Notes: a model not told the origin generated them from the letters alone. Shown: positions 1 through 6,386, counted from the first letter of the stretch. The stretch: 9,832 nucleotides of DNA from an uncultured Oscillospiraceae bacterium (GCA_934456315.1 CAKSHG010000070.1:1-9832), one strand, 5' to 3'. Program-made: numbers and translations.

Positions 1-943
1 TCGGGATAGCGTTTTCGTACTTGGTTTCTGCGCCCGCCATGTTGCGGCCGGCTACCTCTCCCTGCATGTACGCGTTTGGCAGCAGCGCGAGTATCCTGTC
101 AGTGTCGGAGGACGCGTCGTGGCTGACTGTGCAGTCGCCTGCGGCGTATATGTCGTCAAGGGTGGTTTTCTGGGTGAGGTCGCAGATGATACCGCGCTCT
201 ACCTTGCCGCCCGCTTCGGATACCAGCTCGGTGTTCGGACGGACGCCCACTGCGATTATCACCATGTCGAAATCAACGGTCGCGCCGTTCTTCAGCTTCG
301 CGGAATGCTCGCTGAACTCGTCAACGGAGGTGCCGAGAATGAACTTGGTGCCCTTGCTCTCGATGTGCTTCTTCATGATGGAGCCTGCGCGGATATCCAG
401 TATCGACGGCAGGATACGGTCAGCCATATCAACGACGGTGATGTCTGCCTTGTATTCGTTGAGCGCCTCGGCGGCTTTCAGTCCGATAAGACCAGCGCCG
501 ATTATCAGCACCTTCATTCCGGGCTTTACTTCCGACTTGATAGCCTTAACGCTGTCGTAGCTCATGAATGTATGGCAGGAAGCTATCTTCTCCATTCCGT
601 TCATCGGAGGAACGAACGGCTTTGAGCCTGTAGCGACCATCAGCTTGTCGTAGGGAACGGCACTGCCGTCCGCCAGAACGACATTCTTCGCAGCCGGGTC
701 TATCTTTGTCACGCGGGAATCCAGGCGGGTCTCAACGCCGTTCTTCTCGTAGAAGTCCGCGCCGCGGTAGTAGATGTTCTTGTCGGTGACCTTTCCCATC
801 AGCCAGTAGGAGATGAGCGGGCGGGAATAGGTGTGGTACTTCTCGTCGGAGATAACGGTTATCTTTCCGGTCTTGTCTATCTGACGGATACCCTCGATCG
901 TTCCGACTGCCGCAGCAGAGTTGCCGATAATTACATAGTTCAT
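1..943 (-). CDS. FAD-dependent NAD(P)H oxidoreductase, glutamate synthase-associated (partial)
   Basis: Pyridine nucleotide-disulfide oxidoreductase fold; 314 residues are visible and the C-terminus lies beyond the left edge. Residues 4-14 form the FAD dinucleotide-binding loop (VIIGNSAAAVG, the GxSxAA variant seen in NADH oxidase and rubredoxin reductase relatives). VATGSKP lies at 103-109. The NAD(P)H-binding loop is LIIGAGLIG at 146-154. The C-terminal FAD motif is IYAAGDC at 265-271. The family is usually about 400 residues, so roughly three quarters is present. The start ATG at 941-943 follows a GAGGTGA ribosome binding site that overlaps the TGA of the polyferredoxin gene upstream, so the two are translationally close. 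I see no CxxxxC redox disulfide near the FAD loop, which argues against a lipoamide dehydrogenase or glutathione reductase type. As the fourth gene of a split glutamate synthase operon, it probably passes NAD(P)H electrons to the polyferredoxin; the partner is inferred. It could also be a free NADH oxidase. Confidence 0.88.
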   Translation of the reverse strand, partial: MNYVIIGNSAAAVGTIEGIRQIDKTGKITVISDEKYHTYSRPLISYWLMGKVTDKNIYYRGADFYEKNGVETRLDSRVTKIDPAAKNVVLADGSAVPYDKLMVATGSKPFVPPMNGMEKIASCHTFMSYDSVKAIKSEVKPGMKVLIIGAGLIGLKAAEALNEYKADITVVDMADRILPSILDIRAGSIMKKHIESKGTKFILGTSVDEFSEHSAKLKNGATVDFDMVIIAVGVRPNTELVSEAGGKVERGIICDLTQKTTLDDIYAAGDCTVSHDASSDTDRILALLPNAYMQGEVAGRNMAGAETKYENAIP

Positions 944-953
944 ATCCGTCACC

Positions 954-1388
954 TCACCTTTCCTCGAAAACTATCGCGTTGTTCGGGCAAGCCTTTACGC
1001 ATGCCGGCTCGCCGTGGCTGTTGCGTGTGCAGAGGTCACACTTGCGTATCTTGTGGCCCGCCTCGTCGATGACTATCGCGCCGTAGGGACATGACAGCAC
1101 GCAGGTGTAGCAGCCGACGCACTTCTCCTCGTCGCAGACGATAACGCCGTCCTGCACGGAAAGCGCGCCCGCGATGCAGCCCTTTACGCAGGGGTGCGCG
1201 TCGCAGTGGCGGCACTGTACCGCAAAATTGATCTTGTCGCCCTCTTCTATCTGTATCCTCGCGACGGGCTTCTTCCCGCCCGCGAACGCCTTAATCATAT
1301 CGGGAGCACCGCTGTTCGCTGCCGCGCAGGTGAATTCACACAGATGGCAGCCCAGACACCAGTCCTCGTTCACATAAACCTTTTTCAT
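954..1388 (-). CDS. Polyferredoxin (four [4Fe-4S] clusters), electron-transfer subunit
   Basis: A 144-residue iron-sulfur protein of the DmsB/HycB type. Sixteen cysteines fall into four groups: C11-C14-C17-C21; C59-C62-C67-C71; C90-C93-C96-C100 followed by Pro; and C117-C120-C130-C134 followed by Pro. That is the pattern for four cubane clusters. A seventeenth cysteine, C85, lies just before the third group. There is no signal peptide or membrane segment, so it is cytoplasmic. It sits between the FMN synthase subunit and the FAD oxidoreductase and probably wires one to the other; the role is inferred from position. Start choice: an ATG at 1398-1400 touches the AAAGGA ribosome binding site with no spacer, whereas the ATG at 1386-1388 lies 12 nt from it and begins a natural ferredoxin N-terminus (MKKVYVNED). 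The preceding gene starts with a nearly identical initiation sequence, which supports 1388. The longer form would add four residues. Confidence 0.9.
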   Translation of the reverse strand: MKKVYVNEDWCLGCHLCEFTCAAANSGAPDMIKAFAGGKKPVARIQIEEGDKINFAVQCRHCDAHPCVKGCIAGALSVQDGVIVCDEEKCVGCYTCVLSCPYGAIVIDEAGHKIRKCDLCTRNSHGEPACVKACPNNAIVFEER

Positions 1389-1422
1389 TGTTATGACCAT
1401 TCCTTTCGAGCAGTGTCAGGGG

Positions 1423-2928
1423 TTATTCACCTGCGTGCATGATTCCGAGGATATCAAGCTCCTTCTGGTTGAGCCCGATACCGCGGAGCATAAGTCTGTT
1501 GCCGCGGAGGGACTCCAGCGAGTTGATGCCCATGCCGCCCATCATTTCCTTTATCTCGTGATCCCACGCGTGTACGAGGTTCACAAGGCGCTTGTACGCG
1601 ATGTCGGGATTCAGGCGCTTGACGAGGTCAGCACGCTGCGTAGCGATACCCCAGTTGCACTTGCCGGTGTTGCAGCTTCTGCAAAGGTGGCAGCCCATGG
1701 AAAGCAGCGCCGCAGTAGCGATGTAAACTGCGTCCGCGCCGAGCGCAACAGCCTTTACGACGTCCGCACTGCTTCTGATAGAACCGCCGACAACGATGGA
1801 AACGTTGTTTCTGATACCCTCGTCGCGGAGCCGCTGGTCAACGCTCGCGAGCGCGAGCTCTATCGGGATACCTACGTTATCGCGGATACGGGTCGGAGCC
1901 GCGCCGGTACCGCCTCTGTAGCCGTCGATGGCGATGATGTCCGCGCCGCTTCTTGCGATACCGGAGGCGATAGCCGCTACGTTATGTACCGCCGCTATCT
2001 TTACGATGACCGGCTTCTTCCAGTCGGTGGCTTCCTTCAGCGAAAGAACGAGCTGGCGGAGGTCCTCGATGGAGTAGATATCGTGGTGCGGAGCCGGGGA
2101 AATAGCGTCAGTGCCCTTGGGTATCATACGGGTCCTGGATATCTCCTCGTTTATCTTCATTCCCGGGAGATGTCCGCCGATACCGGGCTTAGCGCCCTGA
2201 CCCATCTTGATCTCGATGGCAGCGCCTGTGTCGAGGTATTCCTTGAATACGCCGAAACGTCCGGAAGCTACCTGGCATATCGTGTTGGGGCCGTACTTGT
2301 AGAAATCCTTGTGCAGACCGCCCTCACCAGTGTTGTAGTAGGTACCAAGCTCCTGCGCCGCTCTTGCAAGGGATTCGTGCGCGTTCTTCGAGATGGAACC
2401 GAAGGACATCGCGGAGAACATCACCGGAACGTCCAGTTCGAGGTAAGGATTGTGCTTGAACTCTGCCTTGCCGTTCTCGTCGTAGTGAATCTCCTGCTCC
2501 TTCTTTCCGAGGAACGTCTTGGTTTCCATCGGCTCGCGCAGCGGGTCGATAGGCGGGTTGGTCACCTGCGAAGCGTTCAGCAGTATCTTGTCCCAGTAAA
2601 CGGGATACTCGCGGGGGTTGCCCATCGCGGAGAGGAGCACTCCGCCGGAGCCTGCCTGCTTGTAGACCTCGTCCATTACCTGCTGGCTCCAGTTGCCGTT
2701 CTCACGGAACTCGTTCTCGTTCTTCCTTATTTTCAGCGCTCTTGTCGGGCACAGCGTTACGCAGCGCTGGCAGTCAACGCAGTTGGTTTCATCGGACACC
2801 ATTCTGTCGAGGTCGGGGTCGTAATGGTGCACCTCGTTGGCGCACTGGCGCTCACAGACGCGGCACTTAATGCAGCGGTCAGGGTTGCGGACTACCTCAA
2901 ACAGAGGATTCATATAGTTTATAGCCAC
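1423..2928 (-). CDS. Glutamate synthase FMN/iron-sulfur subunit (split GOGAT, central domain)
   Basis: The 501-residue synthase subunit makes glutamate from 2-oxoglutarate and ammonia delivered by the amidotransferase. The N-terminus is a two-cluster ferredoxin module (C19-C22-C25-C29 and C50-C53-C56-C60). From about residue 165 the FMN-binding TIM barrel of the glutamate synthase central domain follows. It includes SAMSFGSIS (172-180), NTGEGG (199-204), QGAKPGIGG (244-252), GGTGAAP (339-345) and GGSIRS (381-386). C413, C419 and C424 give the C-x5-C-x4-C spacing of the catalytic [3Fe-4S] cluster, followed by GIATQ. The enzyme is therefore ferredoxin-like in wiring but split: the amidotransferase and GXGXG domains are separate polypeptides. 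The start is a GTG at 2926-2928, with a stop codon immediately upstream in frame and AAAGGA 9 nt away. An ATG five codons in (MNPLFEV) is the alternative. The gene begins 31 nt after the amidotransferase gene. Confidence 0.95.
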   Translation of the reverse strand: MAINYMNPLFEVVRNPDRCIKCRVCERQCANEVHHYDPDLDRMVSDETNCVDCQRCVTLCPTRALKIRKNENEFRENGNWSQQVMDEVYKQAGSGGVLLSAMGNPREYPVYWDKILLNASQVTNPPIDPLREPMETKTFLGKKEQEIHYDENGKAEFKHNPYLELDVPVMFSAMSFGSISKNAHESLARAAQELGTYYNTGEGGLHKDFYKYGPNTICQVASGRFGVFKEYLDTGAAIEIKMGQGAKPGIGGHLPGMKINEEISRTRMIPKGTDAISPAPHHDIYSIEDLRQLVLSLKEATDWKKPVIVKIAAVHNVAAIASGIARSGADIIAIDGYRGGTGAAPTRIRDNVGIPIELALASVDQRLRDEGIRNNVSIVVGGSIRSSADVVKAVALGADAVYIATAALLSMGCHLCRSCNTGKCNWGIATQRADLVKRLNPDIAYKRLVNLVHAWDHEIKEMMGGMGINSLESLRGNRLMLRGIGLNQKELDILGIMHAGE

Positions 2929-2959
2929 TTAAGACCATCCTTTCAATTCTGCTCTCACA

Positions 2960-4051
2960 TTACTTATCAAGGGTCACGATTATCGGTTCGCCGCCGCGGG
3001 GGCTCCATATTCTGTCAACGTCCGGGGACATCGTCCTGATGGAGCATTCCTCGCTAGAAACATAGACCGTATCGCCCTTTTCGGCAGCGACCATCGAACG
3101 GAGCTTCAGTCTGTCGTTGAGCGCCATGATACCGTTGTTGAATCCGAGGATTATCGAAAAGGGTCCTGTGATGAGCAGGCTGGAATAAACGTTTCTGAAA
3201 TGGCGTATCTTCGCCGTTTCCTCCGGGCTGAACCTGCCGGATTCAAGCTCGCTCCAGAACGGAGCCGCGATGACCTTCGCAACGTCCTCGAGCGGCATGT
3301 TGAGTCTGCGGTGGAGGTAGTCGATGATGTAGGTGATGACCTCGGTATCGGTCAGCAGGTTGCACTTGTAGCCGAACATCTCGATGAAGCGTCTGTTCGC
3401 GTCGTAGGAGGAGATCTCGCCGTTATGTACTATCGTGTAGTCGAGCAGCGCGAACGGGTGAGCGCCGCCCCACCAGCCGGGTGTGTTGGTCGGGTAGCGT
3501 CCGTGAACCGTCCATGCCCAGCCGTCGTACTCGTCGAGGCGGTAGAACTCACCGACGTCCTCGGGATAGCCTACAGCCTTGAAAACGCCCATGTTCTTGC
3601 CGCTGGAGAAAACGTAAGCGCCGTCGATCTTGTCGTTTATCTTGATGACGCAGCGCGCAACGTAGGTGCGCTCGTCGAGCTGGCTCTCCTGGAGCTTTGT
3701 GGGGAGCGGGTTAACGAAGTAGCGCCAGATGAGCGGCTCGTCCGTTATGTTCGGGTGCTTTCTGGTGGGGATACGCGAGAGGTTGATGACGTCAAAGTGA
3801 CGGTCGATGAAAGCCTCCGTCTTGATCCTTGCTTCGTTGGAATCGTAGAAAACGTGGAACGCGTACTGATCCTTGTACTCCGGGTAAATGCCGTATCCGG
3901 CGTAGCCGCCGCCAAGACCGTTCGAGCGGTCGTGCATACAGGCGATGGAATTCACGATCACGCTGCCGTTGGTTCTTCTGCCGCTCCTGTTGATAAAGCC
4001 CGAGATCGCGCAGCCCGCAGGGATCCTGGTTTCTCCCTCTTTCATTAACAT
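2960..4051 (-). CDS. Class II glutamine amidotransferase subunit of split glutamate synthase
   Basis: A 363-residue Ntn-type glutaminase that hydrolyses glutamine and hands ammonia to the FMN subunit encoded next. Landmarks are the probable N-terminal nucleophile C14 (in GCAISGF), the HGRYPT loop (H183, R185), the HNGEI oxyanion motif (N210, G211) and TDTEV (D235), all standard for GlxB/PurF-like GATase II domains. The catalytic Cys is preceded by 13 residues (MLMKEGETRIPAG), which must be removed to free its alpha-amino group. Propeptides of this sort are known in Bacillus PurF and in GltB. The start at 4051 is set by AAGGAG at 4059-4064 with a 7-nt gap. The frame stays open to 4198, but that extension has only a TTG and covers the leader terminator, so it is not coding. 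First gene of the operon; transcription must pass the terminator at 4076-4108. The protein ends at a beta-rich segment near residue 360 with no synthase domain. Confidence 0.93.
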   Translation of the reverse strand: MLMKEGETRIPAGCAISGFINRSGRRTNGSVIVNSIACMHDRSNGLGGGYAGYGIYPEYKDQYAFHVFYDSNEARIKTEAFIDRHFDVINLSRIPTRKHPNITDEPLIWRYFVNPLPTKLQESQLDERTYVARCVIKINDKIDGAYVFSSGKNMGVFKAVGYPEDVGEFYRLDEYDGWAWTVHGRYPTNTPGWWGGAHPFALLDYTIVHNGEISSYDANRRFIEMFGYKCNLLTDTEVITYIIDYLHRRLNMPLEDVAKVIAAPFWSELESGRFSPEETAKIRHFRNVYSSLLITGPFSIILGFNNGIMALNDRLKLRSMVAAEKGDTVYVSSEECSIRTMSPDVDRIWSPRGGEPIIVTLDK

Positions 4052-4058
4052 AAGCTCA

Positions 4059-4064
4059 CTCCTT
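4059..4064 (-). promoter_or_regulatory. Ribosome binding site of the amidotransferase gene
   Basis: AAGGAG on the minus strand, 7 nt before the ATG at 4049-4051. It decides the start, since the open frame continues 49 codons further upstream without another usable initiation site. It lies only 11 nt beyond the U-tract of the leader terminator. Confidence 0.85.
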
Positions 4065-4075
4065 AATAAGTACTG

Positions 4076-4108
4076 AAAAAAACCGTCCGGCGTTTGTACC
4101 GCCGGACG
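4076..4108 (-). terminator. Intrinsic terminator in the glutamate synthase leader (attenuator)
   Basis: On the minus strand a perfect 9-bp GC-rich stem (CGTCCGGCG at 4108-4100 with CGCCGGACG at 4092-4084) encloses a 7-nt loop and is followed, after one G, by seven U (4082-4076). It lies between the consensus promoter at 4287-4315 and the amidotransferase start at 4051. The 24 nt between U-tract and start codon have no room for a second promoter, so expression of the operon requires read-through. That is the layout of an attenuator. Confidence 0.85.
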
Positions 4109-4128
4109 CTGCGTTATTCGGCGCAGCG
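4107..4128 (-). promoter_or_regulatory. Hairpin abutting the leader terminator
   Basis: CGCTGCG (4128-4122) pairs with CGCAGCG (4113-4107) around an 8-nt loop (CCGAATAA), giving a 7-bp stem. Its last two bases (4108-4107) are also the first two of the terminator stem, so the two hairpins cannot both form completely. It could be an anti-antiterminator or a protein-binding element; the role is inferred. The loop is 8 nt, not the hexaloop expected for ANTAR targets. Confidence 0.55.
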
Positions 4129-4286
4129 CTGAGCCGGTTTGATCATACAGTATTTCTGCGGTGGATATGTGCTGAAGTGAAATTTCCGCCACGTTCAAGT
4201 TGCAGATGCTTCACGGCTGCGGCAACGCTGCCTGCAGCTTTGTTCTCCGGCACAATTCTTTTTATCCGCTTTGAATTTACGTTCAT

Positions 4287-4315
4287 ATTATAGCACCATA
4301 TCGCCGGTTTGTCAA
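4287..4315 (-). promoter_or_regulatory. Sigma-70/SigA promoter of the glutamate synthase operon
   Basis: Minus strand TTGACA (4315-4310), exactly 17 nt, then TATAAT (4292-4287): a perfect match to both consensus hexamers at optimal spacing. Predicted start is near 4280, giving a 5' leader of about 230 nt before the amidotransferase gene. A promoter this strong makes sense if output is set downstream, by the leader terminator. Confidence 0.9.
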
Positions 4316-4553
4316 GAGGTTTTTGCAAGTTTCTTTCTTGTAATCTTTCATTTTCCTGTATATTCAGTTCCAGCATTTCTTTATATTTCCGGTTAGTTAT
4401 AGCTACCTGTGTCCTTTGCAGCCGCTGTGTAGGGCATTTTCAGAGCTGGAATGTCATTTTTGCAAGAAGTGAGGCTTTCAAATTTCAAAATTTCTGGTGA
4501 ATATGCCAAAATGCAAAAATTCACCGAACTTCTGCACAATTTTCAAATAACAC
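4316..4553. other. AT-rich intergenic spacer between divergent promoters
   Basis: No credible gene. The stretch is much more AT-rich than the flanking genes. The 10-mer TTTTTGCAAG occurs twice in direct orientation (4320-4329 and 4457-4466), and its core TTTTTGCA appears inverted at 4512-4519. The first copy is part of an imperfect inverted repeat, TTGCAAG, 7 nt, CTTGTAA (4323-4343), located about 43-63 nt upstream of the predicted minus-strand transcription start, a usual activator position. GGTGAAT (4496-4502) and ATTCACC (4519-4525) form another 7-bp inverted repeat upstream of the gatC promoter. These could be operators; no regulator is identified. Confidence 0.4.
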
Positions 4554-4582
4554 TTGAAAAATCCGCTGAAATGGAGTATAAT
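4554..4582 (+). promoter_or_regulatory. Sigma-70/SigA promoter of gatCAB
   Basis: TTGAAA (4554-4559), 17 nt, TATAAT (4577-4582), one mismatch from consensus. Predicted start is near 4589, giving a short leader of about 48 nt before gatC with no terminator-like structure. It is divergent from the glutamate synthase promoter; the two -35 elements are about 240 nt apart. Confidence 0.85.
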
Positions 4583-4636
4583 AGTACAGTATTATTAAAT
4601 ATAGTATTATTTCATCAAAGAAAGGAACGCTATATC

Positions 4637-4921
4637 ATGGCAGTAGAACTCAAGACCATTCAGCACCTCTGCGAGCTGTCCAAGCTTAACTACGACGAAG
4701 CCGGGCTCGAAAAGGTGATGGGCGAGATGAGCGACATCATCGACCTGATGGATACCATCAAGTCCTTCGACCTCACCTACGACGACACAAAGGACAACAA
4801 CAGCATTTCCCTAAGCGACGTCAGGGAGGACGTTCCGCAGCCCTCATTCCCGACGGAGAAGCTGCTCGCCAATGCAGAAAACCGCGACAACTGCTACGTT
4901 GTACCCAAGGTAGTCGAATAA
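4637..4921 (+). CDS. gatC: Asp/Glu-tRNA amidotransferase subunit C (GatC)
   Basis: A 94-residue small subunit, normal for the family (about 95-100). GatC wraps around GatA and stabilises the GatCAB complex that converts Glu-tRNA(Gln) to Gln-tRNA(Gln), and often Asp-tRNA(Asn) to Asn-tRNA(Asn), in the cytoplasm. Typical features are the N-terminal segment TIQHLCELSKLNYDEAGLE, in which residues after a conserved L-[SA]-x-L pattern form helices, and a downstream loop LSDVREDVPQPSFP resembling the usual LREDxVxxS region, ending in YVVPKVVE. The start ATG at 4637 follows AAAGGA (4621-4626). The frame is open upstream to 4451, but this covers the promoter and cannot be translated. First gene of the operon; gatA starts 13 nt later. 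Confidence 0.94.
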   Translation: MAVELKTIQHLCELSKLNYDEAGLEKVMGEMSDIIDLMDTIKSFDLTYDDTKDNNSISLSDVREDVPQPSFPTEKLLANAENRDNCYVVPKVVE

Positions 4922-4934
4922 ACAGGAGGTAATT

Positions 4935-6386
4935 ATGGATATCACCCGCGCAAAGATACGCGATCTCCGCAAGGCGCTCGATTCCAGGCAGATAAGCGCC
5001 GCAGAGCTATGCGGAGAATACTTCAGGAATATAGAATCCGGCGACGGCAAGGTACAGTCCTACATCACCGTCACCAAGGACAAGGCGCTCGAGATGGCGG
5101 CTAACGCACAGAAGCGCATAGATTCCGGCGACGTAAGCCCGCTGACCGGCATTCCGCTCGCAATAAAGGACAACATCTGCACCGACGGGATCAAGACCAC
5201 CTGTGCAAGCAAGATGCTAGAGAATTTCATTCCGCCCTACAACGCGACCGTTATCGAGAAGCTCAACGCAGAGGGCTACGTCCTCCTCGGCAAGACCAGC
5301 ATGGACGAGTTCGCGATGGGCGGCTCCACACAGACCTCCGCGTTCGCAAAGACCAAGAACCCCTACGACCTCGAAAGAGTTCCCGGCGGTTCCTCCGGCG
5401 GAAGCGCGGCGGCGGTTTCCGCTTCGTTCGCACCCGCTGCGCTCGGAAGCGACACCGGCGGCTCCATCAGACAGCCCGCGTCCTTCTGTGGCGTTACCGG
5501 TATCAAGCCCACCTACGGCAGAGTTTCCCGCTACGGTCTGGTGGCTTTCGCAAGCTCCCTTGACCAGATAGGTCCCATCTGCTCCGACGCCCGCGACTGC
5601 GCTATCATGCTCAACGCCATCTGCGCTCACGACCCGCACGACGCTACAAGCTCCCGTCAGCCCGTTCCGGATTTCACCGAAAAGCTCGGTCAGTCCGTCA
5701 GCGGAATGAAGATTGCAATGCCCAAGGAGTTCTACTCCGACGACATCGACGACGAGGTCAAGACCCACGTCATGAACGCCGCAAAGGTACTGGAATCCCA
5801 GGGCGCAAAGCTCGTTGAATGCTCCATTCCCGGGCTGAAGTACGCTATCCCGGCTTACTACCTCATCGCCTGCGCCGAGGCTGCCTCCAACCTGTCCAGA
5901 TTCGACGGCATAAAGTACGGCTTCCGCGGCGAGGGACGCACCTTCGAGGAGCTTATCCGCGACAGCCGCAGCAAGGGCTTCGGCGAGGAAGTAAAGCGCC
6001 GTATCCTGCTCGGAAACTACGCGCTTTCCTCCGGCTACTACGACGCTTACTACAAGAAGGCGCTCGCCCTCAAGCAGCAGATAATCAAGGAATACAACGC
6101 GGTATTCGACCTCGCGGACGTTATCCTCACCCCGACCGCGCCGACTCCGGCGTACAAGATAGGCGCGCAGGACAACGACCCTGTCAAGATGTACCTCGCG
6201 GATATCTGCACCGTTACCGTCAACATTGCTTCCCTGCCGGGTATCTCCACCACCTGCGGCTACACCGCCGAGGGTCTGCCCGTGGGCATGTCCGTCATCG
6301 GCAGACGTTTCGACGAGCAGACTATTCTTCAGTGCGCCGACGCATTCGAGCAGACTTTCGCTCCGACTGCGCCCGCAAAGCTTTAA
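4935..6386 (+). CDS. gatA: Asp/Glu-tRNA amidotransferase subunit A (GatA)
   Basis: A 483-residue amidase-signature enzyme, full length for GatA (about 485). It hydrolyses glutamine to supply ammonia to GatB through the complex's internal channel. The Ser-cisSer-Lys triad is in place: K78 in PLAIKDN, S153 in the GGSSGGSAAA loop and S177 in GSDTGGSIRQP, each one residue off the Staphylococcus aureus GatA numbering. FCGVTGIKPTYGRVSRYG follows, the canonical amidase-signature extension. The start at 4935 follows AGGAGG with a 5-nt gap. It sits 13 nt after gatC and 12 nt before gatB, an obvious operon. Codon use matches its neighbours and no lesion is seen. Confidence 0.97.
   Translation: MDITRAKIRDLRKALDSRQISAAELCGEYFRNIESGDGKVQSYITVTKDKALEMAANAQKRIDSGDVSPLTGIPLAIKDNICTDGIKTTCASKMLENFIPPYNATVIEKLNAEGYVLLGKTSMDEFAMGGSTQTSAFAKTKNPYDLERVPGGSSGGSAAAVSASFAPAALGSDTGGSIRQPASFCGVTGIKPTYGRVSRYGLVAFASSLDQIGPICSDARDCAIMLNAICAHDPHDATSSRQPVPDFTEKLGQSVSGMKIAMPKEFYSDDIDDEVKTHVMNAAKVLESQGAKLVECSIPGLKYAIPAYYLIACAEAASNLSRFDGIKYGFRGEGRTFEELIRDSRSKGFGEEVKRRILLGNYALSSGYYDAYYKKALALKQQIIKEYNAVFDLADVILTPTAPTPAYKIGAQDNDPVKMYLADICTVTVNIASLPGISTTCGYTAEGLPVGMSVIGRRFDEQTILQCADAFEQTFAPTAPAKL

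Larger units (their letters stand above)
4076..4280 (-). ncRNA. Structured leader RNA of the glutamate synthase operon (candidate cis-regulatory RNA)
   Basis: The RNA from the predicted transcription start (about 4280) to the terminator U-tract is roughly 205 nt. Elements visible in order are: GCCGG at 4251-4247; a hairpin at 4238-4216 (GCTGC/GCAGC plus GGCA/TGCC, one bulged A, loop GCGT); a middle part with GTGGCGG (4192-4186) able to pair partly with CCACCGC (4164-4158); CCGGC at 4137-4133, complementary to 4251-4247 and so able to close the whole domain; then the 4107-4128 hairpin and the terminator. CCGGC at 4137-4133 is also complementary to GCCGG in the 3' arm of the terminator (4091-4087), so closure of the domain and disruption of the terminator are alternatives. 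That is riboswitch-like logic, but no known class was recognised. It could instead be released as a terminated small RNA. Confidence 0.5.

Noticed and set aside
1393..3039. Plus-strand open frame of 548 codons opposite the FMN glutamate synthase subunit
   Set aside because: It is antisense to a gene with unmistakable cofactor motifs, has no ribosome binding site, and its translation is Val/Arg/Leu-rich with no domain pattern; an artefact of GC-biased third positions.
3200..4048. Plus-strand open frame of 282 codons opposite the amidotransferase gene
   Set aside because: Antisense shadow with no ribosome binding site and no family features.
4052..4198. N-terminal extension of the amidotransferase to 4198
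   Set aside because: The extension has only a TTG start, runs through the leader terminator and hairpins, and would bury the catalytic Cys 62 residues in. The ATG at 4051 has an ideal ribosome binding site.
4076..4280. T-box leader
   Set aside because: No AGGGTGGNACCGCG-type antiterminator sequence and no specifier stem I pattern could be found, and the downstream genes are not aminoacyl-tRNA or amino acid transport genes.
4076..4280. ANTAR target with paired hexaloop hairpins
   Set aside because: Attractive because clostridial nitrogen genes often have these, but no pair of stems with six-base loops of the A-x-x-G-x-x form was seen; the hairpin next to the terminator has an 8-nt loop.
4143..4376. 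77-codon minus-strand frame starting at 4376
   Set aside because: Its start lies upstream of the promoter and the frame reads through the -35 and -10 elements, so it would not be transcribed as a unit; no ribosome binding site.
4451..4636. Upstream extension of gatC to 4451
   Set aside because: The frame is open by chance but covers the gatC promoter; the family length and the ribosome binding site fit the ATG at 4637.
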